DNA of 64,000 bases from Pseudomonadota bacterium (GCA_016720075.1 JADJXW010000003.1:62001-126000), one strand, 5' to 3'; shown: positions 8,065 through 17,521, counted from the first letter of the stretch. Numbers and translations are program-made. The notes: generated by a model from the letters alone, not told the origin.

Positions 8065-10173
8065 CTATTGGCTGGCGCGAAGATCCGCCCGCGCCTTCTG
8101 GCGCACATAGTGCGCAATGGCATCGAGCTGGGCGTCGCTCAGTTCCGGGAACGGCGGCATGCCGCGCGGCGCCAGCGTGCCTTCGCGCACCACCCGCAGC
8201 ATCGCCTCGGTCGACAGCATCACCGGCGATGCGCGCAGGTCCGGTGCGATGCCACCCGCGACGATTCCCATGCCATGGCACAGCGTGCAGCGCTCGTACT
8301 CGAACTCGCCCTGCCTGGCCTTCTTCGCATCGACGGTGAACCCTTCCCCTTCGAGCGGCACCGCTGGCCGCGGCGGTGGCGTGGCGGGCAGCTTCGCCGC
8401 GCCATCGAGCGTGAACACCAGCAGTCGCCGCGGATGCAGCCGCGATTCCCATCCCCAGCGACCGGAGATGGGGCCGAACGCGGCGGTGGATCCGCCCAGC
8501 GGGCCCGCCGTGACAGCCACGTACTGCTTGCCCTCCACGCTGAAGGTGATGGGCACGCCGGTGGCAGCGACGCCGGCGAAGAACGACCACAGGTCCTTGC
8601 CGTCCTTCGCGCCATAGGCATGGAAGTAGCCATCGGCCAGGCCCTCGAACACCAGGCCACCGGCGGTGGCCATCGCGCCGCCGTTGGAAATGCCCGGCGT
8701 CTCGACGCTCCACACCGTGCGCCTGGCGACCGGATCCCAGGCCTTCAGCACGCTGCGGCCTGCATCGCGCGGCACGCCCGGCGTGCCAGCGGCGGGGAAG
8801 CCTGTGTAGTCGGTGGTGCGCATGCGCGGTGAATAGTTGGCGTGACTGGCGCCGCTGTCGCCGAACTCGGCGGGCATCTCGAGCGTGGGCACATACAGAT
8901 AGCCCGTCTGCGGACTGAAGGCCTGCGGCGTCCAGTGGTGCACGGCCTGGAAGCTGGGCCACAGCAGGATGTTCTTTTTCTCGTACTTCGCGCCGGGTGC
9001 GAGCACGGGCTTGCCCGTGGCGAGGTCGACGCGCTCGGCCCATGTGACGGTGCCCAGCTTCTCGGCCGACAGCAGCTTGCCGTCCTGGCGATCGATCACA
9101 TAGAGGAATCCATTCTTGGCCGCATGCAGCATGACCTTGCGCTGCGCGCCGTTGACGGACAGCTGCGTCAGTGTCATGTCCGTCGAGGAATCGTAGTCCC
9201 AGGAATCCCCCGGCGCGGTCTGGTAGTGCCAGGCGTACTTGCCGGTATCCGCATCCAGCGCCACCACCGAGGCGATGAAGAGATTGTCGCCACCCTGGGG
9301 GCTTCTGATCTTCCAGTTCATCGGCGTGCCATTGCCGGTGCCGATGTACAGGCGATTGAAGTCCGGGTCGTAGGTGATGGAGTTCCACACCGCGCCACCG
9401 CCGCCGTATTTCCACCACTCGCCGGTCCAGGTTTTCTCGGCCATGGCCAGCGCCTCGTCCGAGGCCTCGCCATCCTTCATGCCAGGCTTGGGAGGCACCA
9501 CATAGAAGCGCCAGAGCTTCTGGCCGGTCTCGGCGTCGTAGGCCGTGACATAGCCGCGCAGCGCGCTGAAATCACCGCCCGAGAACCCGATGACCACCTT
9601 GCCGTTGAACACGCGCGGCGCGCCGGTGATGGTGGCGCCGTCCTTCGGGTCCACCGTCTGCGCGCTCCAGGCCTCGGCGCCATCCTTTGCGTTGAGCGCG
9701 ATCAGCCTGCCGTCGCTGGTGCCCGCATAGACGCGCCCCTTCCAGAACGCGATGCCGCGGATACCCCAGGCCGTGCGGATCTTCTCGCCGTTGACCTGCA
9801 TGGCCATTGCATCATGTCGCCACAGCAGCCTGCCGGACTTCGCATCGATGGCGTGTATCACTCCGTGACCCGCTCCCAGGTAGATCACGCCATCCACTGC
9901 CAGCGGCGTGGTGATGGAGGTGTTCACGTCCAGGTCCAGCGTCCACGCCAGGCCCAGCCGGCTCACCGTCTGCGCGTTGATCTGGTCGAGCGGGCTGTAG
10001 TGCCCCTCGCTGAATGTGCGCCCGTAGGCCAGCCAGTTGGCGCCGTCCTGCTCGTTGGCGAGCGCGGCGTTGTCCACGAGGGTGTTTGCGCCAACGGAAG
10101 CGTCGCCGCCTGAAGGCGTCTTCGCGCAGGCCGCGAGTAGCGCCAACGCGCCGACCAGAATCGCATGTCGCAT
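8065..10173 (-). CDS. PQQ-dependent alcohol dehydrogenase with C-terminal cytochrome c, lipoprotein
   Basis: A quinohaemoprotein-type dehydrogenase that would oxidise alcohols in the periplasm and pass electrons to its own haem. The eight-bladed propeller carries repeated tryptophan-docking segments (IHAIDAKSGRLLW, VTAYDAETGQKLW, YVIDRQDGKLL) and the active-site WDYDSSTDM. A CTLCHG haem c motif lies near the C-terminus. The N-terminus has a lipobox (LLAAC), so it is probably membrane-anchored. ATG 10173 is preferred because AGGGGG lies at proper spacing. The vicinal Cys-Cys pair typical of methanol and ethanol dehydrogenases appears to be absent. About 700 residues is usual for the family. 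It follows the aldo/keto reductase gene on the same strand. Confidence 0.9.
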   Translation of the reverse strand: MRHAILVGALALLAACAKTPSGGDASVGANTLVDNAALANEQDGANWLAYGRTFSEGHYSPLDQINAQTVSRLGLAWTLDLDVNTSITTPLAVDGVIYLGAGHGVIHAIDAKSGRLLWRHDAMAMQVNGEKIRTAWGIRGIAFWKGRVYAGTSDGRLIALNAKDGAEAWSAQTVDPKDGATITGAPRVFNGKVVIGFSGGDFSALRGYVTAYDAETGQKLWRFYVVPPKPGMKDGEASDEALAMAEKTWTGEWWKYGGGGAVWNSITYDPDFNRLYIGTGNGTPMNWKIRSPQGGDNLFIASVVALDADTGKYAWHYQTAPGDSWDYDSSTDMTLTQLSVNGAQRKVMLHAAKNGFLYVIDRQDGKLLSAEKLGTVTWAERVDLATGKPVLAPGAKYEKKNILLWPSFQAVHHWTPQAFSPQTGYLYVPTLEMPAEFGDSGASHANYSPRMRTTDYTGFPAAGTPGVPRDAGRSVLKAWDPVARRTVWSVETPGISNGGAMATAGGLVFEGLADGYFHAYGAKDGKDLWSFFAGVAATGVPITFSVEGKQYVAVTAGPLGGSTAAFGPISGRWGWESRLHPRRLLVFTLDGAAKLPATPPPRPAVPLEGEGFTVDAKKARQGEFEYERCTLCHGMGIVAGGIAPDLRASPVMLSTEAMLRVVREGTLAPRGMPPFPELSDAQLDAIAHYVRQKARADLRASQ

Positions 10174-10218
10174 GTTCATCCCCCTGGTGACGCCAGCGAT
10201 CATGCCAGAGACCCCCCG

Positions 10219-11274
10219 CTACGGGCAGGGGTTGGGATGGGCGCGGTGTATGCCCTCGATGTCCTTCATTACTTCGGTCGAAAGCGTCAGCTCGGCGCTG
10301 CCCAGGTTCGTCCTGAGCTGCTGCAGTGTGGTGGCGCCGATGAGCACGCTGGTCATGAAGCGCTGCTGACGGCAGAAAGCCAGCGACATCTGCGCAAGGT
10401 CCAGCCCATGCCTTGCGGCAAGTTCGGCATAGGCCGCGGTGGCGCGCGCGGCATGCTCGCTGTTGTAGCGCGAGAAGCGCGACCAGCGCACCATGCGCGC
10501 CTCGGGCGGACGCGCGCCGCCCAGGAACTTGCCACTGAGCACACCAAACGCCATGGGCGAATAGGCCAGCAGCCCCACCTCTTCGCGGATGCACATTTCG
10601 GCCAGGCCGATGTCGAAGGTGCGGTTCAGCAGGTTGTAGGGATTCTGGATCGACACCACGCGCTGCCGGCCGGTGGTTTCGGCCAGGTGCAGGTAGCGAT
10701 GCACACCCCACGGGGTTTCGTTGGACAGTCCGATGTGGCGCACCTTGCCCGCTCGAACCAGCTCGCCCAGCGCATCGAGTGTTTCCTCGATGGTCACAGC
10801 CTGCGCGGGCGTCAGCGACTGGGCGTGCTCGTATCCCAGGCGACCGAAGTAGTTCGCGGGGCGACTGGGCCAGTGCAGCTGGTAGATGTCGATGTAGTCG
10901 GTCTGCAGCCGCGCAAGGCTGGCATCCACTGCAGCCAGGATGTTGGCGCGATCCAGCCGGTTGTCACCGCCCCGCACATGGCTGACGCCCAGCACGGCGC
11001 CGGGACCGGCCACCTTCGTGGCCAGCACCACCTTGCTGCGCCTGCCGCTCTTCGCGAACCAGCTGCCGATGATGCGTTCGGTTGAGCCATAGGTTTCGGC
11101 GCGCGGTGGCACGGAGTACACCTCGGCCGTGTCGATCAGGTTCACGCCGTGGTCGAGGGCATGGTCGATCTGCTCGTGGCCCTGCGCTTCGGTGTTCTGT
11201 TCACCAAAGGTCATGGTGCCAAGGCCTATCGCGCTGACCTTGATGCCAGCGCGACCCAACAAGCGGTATTCCAT
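10219..11274 (-). CDS. Aldo/keto reductase, Tas-like
   Basis: A 351-residue NADPH-dependent aldo/keto reductase of the Tas/YajO type. It begins with MEYRLLGRAGIKVSAIGLGTM, followed by NLIDTAEVYSVP with the catalytic Asp/Tyr, a catalytic Lys in KVVLATKVAGPG and the DIYQLHWPSR segment. These enzymes reduce a variety of aldehydes and ketones; the substrate is unknown. It lies upstream of the PQQ dehydrogenase gene on the same strand with a gap of about 45 bases, so the two may be co-transcribed. The VapC gene ends nine bases upstream of its start. Confidence 0.9.
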   Translation of the reverse strand: MEYRLLGRAGIKVSAIGLGTMTFGEQNTEAQGHEQIDHALDHGVNLIDTAEVYSVPPRAETYGSTERIIGSWFAKSGRRSKVVLATKVAGPGAVLGVSHVRGGDNRLDRANILAAVDASLARLQTDYIDIYQLHWPSRPANYFGRLGYEHAQSLTPAQAVTIEETLDALGELVRAGKVRHIGLSNETPWGVHRYLHLAETTGRQRVVSIQNPYNLLNRTFDIGLAEMCIREEVGLLAYSPMAFGVLSGKFLGGARPPEARMVRWSRFSRYNSEHAARATAAYAELAARHGLDLAQMSLAFCRQQRFMTSVLIGATTLQQLRTNLGSAELTLSTEVMKDIEGIHRAHPNPCP

Positions 11275-11283
11275 CAGTAGTCC

Positions 11284-11697
11284 TCAGCCTGGAGTTTCGA
11301 TGAAGGGATTGTGGAGGGTGACGCTGGCGAATCGGCGTCCATGCTGCATGTCCTCGGTCAGCAGGATGCGGCACTCGGCCTCGATCGCGGCGGCGACGAT
11401 CAGCGCATCGTAGAACGGCAGATTGCCGGACCGCGCGATCTGCACCGCCTCCCGATGGATCTCCCGTGTCAGCGGCCTTGCGGGCCCTGCGAGTTCTTCC
11501 ACGACCTCGAGGGCCGCATCGATCTGGCGCCAGTCCCAGCCCAGTTTGCGCCGCGCGACGCTGGTGAACTCGTTGATGACCTGGATGCCTGTGACACCAC
11601 CGGCTGCGAGCATTTCCTCGGCCCGCGTGCCTCGCCGATCGCCCTCGGCAAACGCGTAGATCAGGATGTTGGTATCGAAGAAGCGCTCACCGGGCAT
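11284..11697 (-). CDS. PIN-domain ribonuclease toxin (VapC-like)
   Basis: A 137-residue PIN-domain protein. The four acidic residues of the family are visible: Asp in FFDTNILIYAF, Glu in QVINEFTSV, Asp in LPFYDALIVAAA and a further Asp in LLTEDMQHG. VapC toxins cleave tRNA or rRNA when freed from antitoxin. The start overlaps the antitoxin stop by eleven bases, the usual VapBC coupling. The operator-like palindrome upstream of the antitoxin gene supports autoregulation of the pair. Confidence 0.9.
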   Translation of the reverse strand: MPGERFFDTNILIYAFAEGDRRGTRAEEMLAAGGVTGIQVINEFTSVARRKLGWDWRQIDAALEVVEELAGPARPLTREIHREAVQIARSGNLPFYDALIVAAAIEAECRILLTEDMQHGRRFASVTLHNPFIETPG

Positions 11698-11917
11698 TGG
11701 CCTCTTCCCGCTCGATCCGGAAGCCCTTGGGCAGCGGCTTCTTCAGTGCGCGAAGCCGCTCCAGCGCCCGCTCGCGACTGCGATCCCGCGAGATCTCGAA
11801 GTTGCGCGAGCCGGTGGCGACGATTTCGATATCGTCCCCGGACTTCAGCCGCAGGGCCTTCACGACGGCTTCGGGAAGGCGCACGGCAAGACTGTTGCCC
11901 CATTTCGCTACGCGCAC
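11687..11917 (-). CDS. AbrB/MazE-family antitoxin (VapB-like)
   Basis: The product contains VRVAKWGNSLAVRLPEAVV, the SpoVT/AbrB swapped-hairpin DNA-binding fold of antitoxins, followed by GDDIEIV and an Arg/Glu-rich tail expected to wrap the toxin. No ATG lies at the expected place. GTG 11917 directly precedes the fold and gives 76 residues, the normal size, so I take that. The frame is open further up to 12058 but includes the palindromic operator, which is unlikely to be coding. It forms an overlapping toxin-antitoxin pair with the PIN gene downstream. Confidence 0.85.
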   Translation of the reverse strand: MRVAKWGNSLAVRLPEAVVKALRLKSGDDIEIVATGSRNFEISRDRSRERALERLRALKKPLPKGFRIEREEANAR

Positions 11918-11928
11918 GACAGGTTCCG

Positions 11929-11952
11929 GATATACATTTGTTAATGTATATC
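11929..11952. promoter_or_regulatory. Perfect palindrome, probable VapBC operator
   Basis: GATATACATT and AATGTATATC are perfect 10-base inverted repeats separated by TGTT, ending 12 bases before the proposed GTG start of the antitoxin. The AT-rich palindrome stands out from GC-rich surroundings. By analogy with VapBC systems it is the site where the toxin-antitoxin complex represses its own promoter. Confidence 0.7.
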
Positions 11953-12045
11953 TTAGGACGACATGACGTGCCGGACAACGCCGTTTTGTGTCGGTTCCGC
12001 CGCATTTCAGCCATGATTGGCGCTTCGCCCCCACGCACGCACCCC

Positions 12046-12588
12046 ATGCCTCCCGCATTGCGCCTGTTACTGCTGCCCGCTGCCCTGATGACCGCCCTGT
12101 TCTGCCATGCCGCAGCGCCAGCCACCCAGAAGGACGAACTGGACGAAGTCACCGTCAGCGGCGAGCGCGTGAAGATCGAGGCGATGCGGCGGGAGATCGT
12201 GCAGCTCGAAGACCGCTTCTACGACCGCTACAACGAGCTGAACACCGTCGACGACTTCGACATCCACTGCATCGAAGAGGCCCGCACCGGCACGCGCTTC
12301 ATCAAGCGCTCGTGCCGCGCCGTTTACCAGGAACAGGCGCTGGCCGATGAAGGCCAGGCGGCCTTCAAGATACTGCAGCGCTTCCGCGGACCGGGCCCGG
12401 CGGTGGCAGACAGCGGACCACCGGTCCCCGCCACGGTGACGATCGAGCGGCGCCTGCCGGAGTACAAGAAGAACCTCGAAGAGGTGGCACGCAGGGATCC
12501 GGAGCTGACGCGGCTTCTGGAAGAGCGCGCCAGGGTTATCGAACGTTACAACGCGGCGCTCAGGTCGCCTCCGGCACGAACTCCCTGA
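12046..12588 (+). CDS. Secreted hypothetical protein
   Basis: A 180-residue protein with a signal peptide (MPPALRLLLLPAALMTALFC, then HAAAPA) and a mostly helical, highly charged mature part (KIEAMRREIVQLEDRFYDRYNEL). It contains two cysteines (DIHCIEEA and KRSCRAV) that could form a disulfide. I do not recognise a named domain. An in-frame ATG at 12013 exists, but 12046 gives the proper signal peptide. Its last 29 bases overlap the convergent lipoprotein gene. Function unknown. Confidence 0.7.
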   Translation: MPPALRLLLLPAALMTALFCHAAAPATQKDELDEVTVSGERVKIEAMRREIVQLEDRFYDRYNELNTVDDFDIHCIEEARTGTRFIKRSCRAVYQEQALADEGQAAFKILQRFRGPGPAVADSGPPVPATVTIERRLPEYKKNLEEVARRDPELTRLLEERARVIERYNAALRSPPARTP

Positions 12589-12847
12589 TCCGTGGAGTTC
12601 CCTCCGGCGTCCAGCCACGGCGCTGCAGGCAATCCGCGATCCGCGGATGGGTGGGCGGCAGCGAGCGACGCCTGAATACGAGTCCGCCGCCCTGCTGGAA
12701 GCGGCACGCTTTCAGATCTTCCTGGAACGACGACCTGGTGCCGGACTTCACCGGCTGAGCCGCGGAGCACGCTGCCAGCAGGCACAGCCCCGCCATCGCG
12801 CCTGCGAGCGCAAGCCGGGAATATCTCGAGGTGACGGCAGCGGACAC
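12560..12847 (-). CDS. Small lipoprotein, hypothetical
   Basis: This 95-residue protein has a lipoprotein signal (LALAGAMAGLCLLAAC, lipid-accepting Cys at 27). Two further cysteines are in LKACRFQQ and IADCLQRRGW. The rest is Arg/Pro-rich with no recognised domain. Its 3' end overlaps the end of the convergent gene, and its start is divergent from the Gdt1 gene. The lipobox is the main support for it being real. Confidence 0.65.
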   Translation of the reverse strand: MSAAVTSRYSRLALAGAMAGLCLLAACSAAQPVKSGTRSSFQEDLKACRFQQGGGLVFRRRSLPPTHPRIADCLQRRGWTPEGTPRIREFVPEAT

Positions 12848-12917
12848 GTTCGCTCCTGACGATCGGATCGCTACACTCTACGCCAGGATCAACGGCCACT
12901 GGCATCGGAGCAGGGGA

Positions 12918-13487
12918 TTGGAAGCGTTCTTCGTTTCAACGGGCGTCGTCGCGCTGGCGGAAATCGGCGACAAGACGCAGCTGCTGGCGCTGGTGCTGGC
13001 GGCCAGGTTCCGCAAGCCCGTTCCGATCATCCTCGGCATCCTGGTCGCAACGCTGGTCAATCACGCGCTGGCAGGCGCCGCGGGTGCCTGGGTGTCATCG
13101 CTCATCGGGCCGACGGCGATGCGCTGGATCCTTGGTATTTCCTTCATCGCGATGGCGCTGTGGACGCTGGTGCCAGACAAGATCGACGAAGAGAAGGATT
13201 CCGCGCCGCGGCTGGGCGTGTTCGGCACGACGCTGGTGGCCTTCTTCCTGCTGGAGATGGGCGACAAGACGCAGATCGCCACCGTGGCGCTGGCGGCCAA
13301 GTACAGCTCGCTTGCCGCCGTGGTGGCGGGCACCACGCTGGGAATGATGCTGGCCAACGTGCCCGCCGTGCTGCTGGGCGAAGTCGCGGCGAAGAAGCTG
13401 CCCATGCGCATCGTGCATGGCATCGCCGCAGCCATCTTCTTCGTGCTGGGCGTGATGGTGCTGCTGGGGTTCGGCTCGCAGGGCTGA
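12918..13487 (+). CDS. TMEM165/Gdt1-family cation transporter (UPF0016)
   Basis: Gdt1-family proteins move Mn2+ or Ca2+ across membranes. Both signature motifs are present, EIGDKTQ in the N-terminal half and EMGDKTQ in the C-terminal half, each within a three-helix repeat. TTG 12918 gives LEAFFVSTGVVALAEIGDKTQ, which matches the usual N-terminus, has AGGGG just upstream and yields 189 residues. The frame continues to 12831 but would add a non-conserved tail. No Mn riboswitch fits in the short upstream gap. Bacterial members are usually linked to manganese export. Confidence 0.9.
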   Translation: MEAFFVSTGVVALAEIGDKTQLLALVLAARFRKPVPIILGILVATLVNHALAGAAGAWVSSLIGPTAMRWILGISFIAMALWTLVPDKIDEEKDSAPRLGVFGTTLVAFFLLEMGDKTQIATVALAAKYSSLAAVVAGTTLGMMLANVPAVLLGEVAAKKLPMRIVHGIAAAIFFVLGVMVLLGFGSQG

Positions 13488-13499
13488 ACCCCACCGGCT

Positions 13500-15048
13500 T
13501 CAGGGTTTGGCGCAGCTGAAGTTCTGTGCCTCGTCGGTGCTGCCCTGCCCCTTGTACTTCGCCACCTGCGGATGCGGGCACAGCGGACGCGTGCGCGGCG
13601 ACTGGTTGGGCAGGTTGCTGGCGAGAACCCGCTCGGGCGCCTTGCCGGTTTCCACCCATTGGTCGAGGGTGCCGAGCCAATCCACCGACGAGGGACCTGC
13701 GCCACCAGCGCAATGCCCCATGCCGGGCGCCATGAACAATCGCACGCCGTTCTTCGCGCGGCTTCTGCCGATGTCCTTCACCAGCGCCTCGTAGAAGTTC
13801 ACCGTGGACTGCGCGGGGAATCAGGCCATCGGCCCAGCCGTGCGAAAGCAGCAGCTTGCGGCCGCCCTTGAAGAAGCGATCGAGCCCGTCGGGAGGGGAT
13901 GTCGAGCGCGTTGCTGCCGTAATCCAGCGCGCTGGGTGTCGTGGTCGTAGTCGAAGCTGCGGAAGTTCCAGGCAGGATTGTTGAACACCGGTCCCTTGAA
14001 GAACGTGGTGGCTACCGGGAATGGCTCTTGTCCCACGGTCAGCGCGGCCATCTGCGCCTCGCTGCCCACTGCAAGACCGGGATAGATCTGTTTGCCCGTG
14101 CGCGGATTCTTCGGCCCCCGCATAGACGGCGCGAATCGCGGCCACCTGCTGCTCTGTGAGGCAATCGGCCGCGTCGCCCGCCTTGCACTGGAGCACCACC
14201 GGATCGAAGCGGCAGGCCGGCGGATGGCCGATGATGCCGTCGTTGACGCCGTCATCGGCATCGCAGGCCGCGAGCGCCGCCTTCTGCACCATCTGCAGCT
14301 TGGGCGGCGGCACGCGACTGGCCTCGTCCTTCATGGTGGCCGCGCCGGTCCACAGCGACATGATCATCAGCGGCACCATCTGGTTGGCGGGCGCCACGGC
14401 CGAGATGCCGTCGTAGTCATCGGGATAGCGATATGCCTCCATCAGCCCGATGCGGCCGCCGGTGGAGCAGCTCGCGTACAGCGAGCGCTTCGGGCCATTG
14501 CCGTAGAACGCGGCGATGGTGGCCTTCGCGGCCACAGCCGTTTCGTGCACCGCGCGATGACCGAAATCGGTGAGCTTCTCCGGATGGCCGGTGAGGAACG
14601 AACCGTCGAGCGGACTGCCCTGGTGACCCACATCAGAGGCCGCCGTGGCGTAGCCGCGCGACAGCGGGCCGGTCATGTCGCCATAGGCGATGGATCCCGC
14701 CCACACGCCGTTGCCGCCACCAACGAACTTGCCGTTCCAGCCGGCGAGCGGCATCCACACTTCGAAGCGGATGTCCGAATCCGGCGTGGGCTTCGAGTTG
14801 GCCGCCACGCGGCAGAATGCGGGCAGTGCGGCGTAGTTGCCGCCCGGAGCGCCGCCCATGCCCGCAGGTCCCGGGGGCTTGAACTGGCCCGCCGCCACTT
14901 CCTCGGCGGCGGTGATGGTGACATTGGGTAGCTTGAGGGACTTCGCCAGATCGGCGCATGAGGTAGCGGCAACGGCCGGCGCGGCCAGCAGTGCGGCCGC
15001 GCCAGTGGCAGCCAGCGTGTAGAACGAACGGGCAACGTTATTGCTCAT
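13500..15048 (-). pseudogene. Tannase/feruloyl esterase-family hydrolase, frameshifted
   Basis: A secreted alpha/beta hydrolase of the tannase family, which cleaves ester bonds of phenolic acids. The N-terminal 320 residues are intact: signal peptide, GWNGKFVGGGNGVWAG, and YASCSTGGRIGLMEAYRYP with the nucleophile Ser in CSTGG. The frame then breaks four times: in the five-C run at 14115-14119, near 13925, near 13900, and in the four-base run near 13817. Correcting each gives the continuous family sequence, including LLLSHGWADGLIP (catalytic Asp), GMGHCAGG (catalytic His) and the stop at 13500. Several breaks fall at homopolymers, so I suspect base-calling errors over true decay, but this gene has the most lesions in the window. 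Confidence 0.8.
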
Positions 15049-15057
15049 GATTCCCCC

Positions 15058-15816
15058 TTAGTTATGCGGATGATACGCCAGCGCGCGCCAGATGAGGCTC
15101 GCGGCCGCAACGCTCAACAGGATGCGAAACGCCAGCCGGAACACCTGCTCCGGCACGCGCATCAGCAGACGGCTGCCCACTGTCGTGCCGGCGAATCCCG
15201 CCATCACCATCGCGGCGATCAGCGGCAGGTACTGCCGGAACGCGAACCCCATAGCGACAAACACCGCCACCTTGAGCACATGCTGCAGGGAGTTGAGCGT
15301 GGCATGGGTTGCCACGAGCTGACGCCGGTCGGGCAGGCCACGCACGAACGCGGCGATCAACGGCCCTGCGGCGCCCACCACCATGCCCACGGCGGACACG
15401 ACCAGGCCACCCACGAACTGCACGGCGCGACTGCCGGTGATGAACTTCGGCTGCGGCAGCCAGGTGGTTGCCAGCACAAAGCATCCGATCAGCGCGGAGA
15501 AGAGCCTCTCGGGGATCATGAAGGCGAACTTGCCGCCGATGACGGACCCGATCACGCCGCCCAGCGTCACCCACAGGATGAAACTCCACTGGATGTGATC
15601 GCGCAGTGTGAAGGCCCGACCCACGTTGCTGCCGAGCTGGACGCAGCCGTGCACGGGCACCACCACCACGGGTGGCATGACCAGCGTCATCGCGATGATC
15701 ATCAGCGACCCGCCGCCCAGCGAAAAAGTGGCGGTGATCAGCGACGTGAGAAAACTCAGCGCAACCAGCCCGAGCGCGGCCCATTCACCGAGGCCCGCAG
15801 GCAGAATCGATTCCAA
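15058..15816 (-). CDS. TauE/SafE-family sulfite exporter-like permease
   Basis: An integral membrane protein of about 252 residues with the two-repeat TauE/SafE fold. The first repeat contains TATFSLGGGSLMIIAMTLVMPPVVVVPVHG and the second VVGAAGPLIAAFVRGL. Family members export sulfite, sulfoacetate or other small organic anions. TTG 15816 has GGGAG at good spacing. GTG 15828 and the longer frame to 15888 are alternatives, but the latter would run into the divergent HiPIP start. The gene ends nine bases before the tannase start on the same strand, so they may share a transcript. Confidence 0.8.
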   Translation of the reverse strand: MESILPAGLGEWAALGLVALSFLTSLITATFSLGGGSLMIIAMTLVMPPVVVVPVHGCVQLGSNVGRAFTLRDHIQWSFILWVTLGGVIGSVIGGKFAFMIPERLFSALIGCFVLATTWLPQPKFITGSRAVQFVGGLVVSAVGMVVGAAGPLIAAFVRGLPDRRQLVATHATLNSLQHVLKVAVFVAMGFAFRQYLPLIAAMVMAGFAGTTVGSRLLMRVPEQVFRLAFRILLSVAAASLIWRALAYHPHN

Positions 15817-15881
15817 GGAGACTCCCACATCCAATCCGATTTGGTGTCCAATAGGGGAAACCCGTTCAGGAGATCCCAAGC

Positions 15882-16216
15882 ATGTCAAAGTCTCTTCCGC
15901 GTCGCACCGTCCTCAAGGCCGCATTGATGGGCACCGCGGCGCTGCCGCTGATGGCCCGCCTCACCGATGCCGAGGCCGCCGCGCAGCCGCTGGTCGATGT
16001 GAACGACCCCGTGGCCAAGTCGCTGGGCTACATCACCGACACGACCAAGGTGGATGCCAAGGCCAACCCACTGCACAAGGTCACGCAGAAGTGCGCCAAC
16101 TGCCTGCAGTTCCAGGGCAAGGCCACCGACAAGCAGGCCGTGTGCAACCTGTTCCCGGGCAAGGACGTGCTCGGCGCCGGCTGGTCAAGGTCTGGGTGCA
16201 GAAGCCCGGCACCTGA
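15882..16216 (+). CDS. High-potential iron-sulfur protein with Tat signal, frameshifted
   Basis: HiPIPs are soluble periplasmic electron carriers with one 4Fe-4S cluster held by four cysteines. The twin-arginine signal (PRRTVLKAALMG) is clear, as expected for a protein folded with its cluster before export. Three ligands are seen in QKCANCLQF and AVCNLF. The fourth should be in a GWC-K segment, but the frame reads GWSRS. Adding one base near 16184 restores GAGWCKVWVQKPGT and the stop at 16214-16216. The recovered ligand in exactly the right place points to a one-base sequencing deletion. Partner oxidases or photosynthetic genes are not nearby. Confidence 0.85.
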
Positions 16217-16223
16217 AGTGCTC

Positions 16224-17503
16224 CTACCGTGGCGCGCCACTCAGGCGCGCCACGCGCTCGCCCATCAGCACGTGCCGGTAGCCCTTGCCCGATGCGTTCT
16301 TCGGTGTTTCCAGCGTGACCTTCACGCCCTTCTGGAACACGACGATGAAGTCCGATCCGCCGAACAGGAAGTGACCCATCGGTCGCCCTTCTGCCTGCGG
16401 CCTTCCTCCAGTGGTTTCCTCGAAGTTGATCGAACTGACCGGCGACACGCCGATGGGCATCAGCGCCACTGAGTCGAACTTGTCGGTCTGCAGCACGATG
16501 AGTCCACGTGTTTCCAGTGACTGCCAGCCCACCAAGGAAGGATCGAAACTGTAGCGCCGGTTGGCGGCATCCCAGGTGGTGAATCCACCCGACAGCTCGC
16601 GCCCCGGAATCACGCGTATCTCCCAGATGGTGCCGGTCATCGGGAAGTGATAGCGGTGGTAGTCGCCCACATCCAGGAACAGGTGCGTGAACGTGCCGCC
16701 CGCGAAGGCGCTGGCATAGGACTGCCATCCAGCAGGGCTTCGACGGATTCCACCGTTGCCCGTCTTCACCGCCACGCCTTCGGTCGCCACCAGCTTCAGG
16801 TCTTCACCCACCGACCAGGTGCCCATCGGCACGGCATCCACCGGAAACAAACACCGCATCGTCGTCAGGAGCGGCGATGGGTCGCTTGTCGGGCGAAGCC
16901 AGGCGCCGCGCGAAGAACTGGTTGAAGGATTTCCAGTTATCGGGGGATTCATACCAGCCGCGCTTCAGGCCGAAGACCGGATCTTCCCGCGCCAACTGCA
17001 GCATCCCTGCGTTCCAGGACTCCGGCTGGTCCAGGTACAGCCCCCATGATTTCACGAACCCCTGCAGCCACGAGTTGTAGGAATCCACGTACTGCAGCGA
17101 GTTGTTGAAATAGCGCGACCCCCGAGCTCATCCAGCGGGATGTCGGAAATGAAGTACAGATAGCCCAGGCTCTGGTCGATGCGCTTGTAGAGCGTGGCGT
17201 CGGGCGCGTGCTTGATGAGATTGGCGGGCGTTGCGCCTTCGGCGAACCTCACGAACTGGTAGTACTGCTCCAGTGTCTGCGCCGGATTGGTTTCAGGATC
17301 CGGGTTGAGCTGCCGCCCTTCCTCGATGGCCTTCTCCAGCAGTCGCTTGAGCTCCGGTCGGCCGCAACGAGCTTCTGCAGTTCCCCGGCAGCGCCCAGTA
17401 TCTGGCTGGGCTCCGGTAGCGGCGGCGCCGGTGGCGCTGGCGGCGCGCCGCAGGAAGCGGACAACACGCCCAGCAGGAGGCAGATCAACAACCTCACGCG
17501 CAT
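16224..17503 (-). pseudogene. Lipoprotein phosphatidylserine decarboxylase-like enzyme, frameshifted
   Basis: The C-terminal half is a phosphatidylserine decarboxylase domain: FNQFFARRL, PVDAVPMGTW, the DYHRYHFPMTG segment, and FLFGGSDFIVVF, where GGS holds the autocleavage Ser that becomes the pyruvoyl group. Ahead of it lies an extra domain of about 150 residues and a lipoprotein signal (LICLLLGVLSASC). The reading frame breaks near 17353, at the five-C run 17119-17123 and near 16845; joining the frames gives one continuous protein of about 425 residues. The lipobox implies a periplasmic, membrane-anchored enzyme, unlike the housekeeping PSD. The substrate may be phosphatidylserine or another amino acid derivative. 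Confidence 0.75.
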
Positions 17504-17521
17504 GAATCACTCCCTGTTTTT

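Noticed and set aside
12848..12917. yybP-ykoY Mn riboswitch upstream of the Gdt1 gene
   Set aside because: The gap is about 70 bases, too short, and lacks the expected conserved loops.
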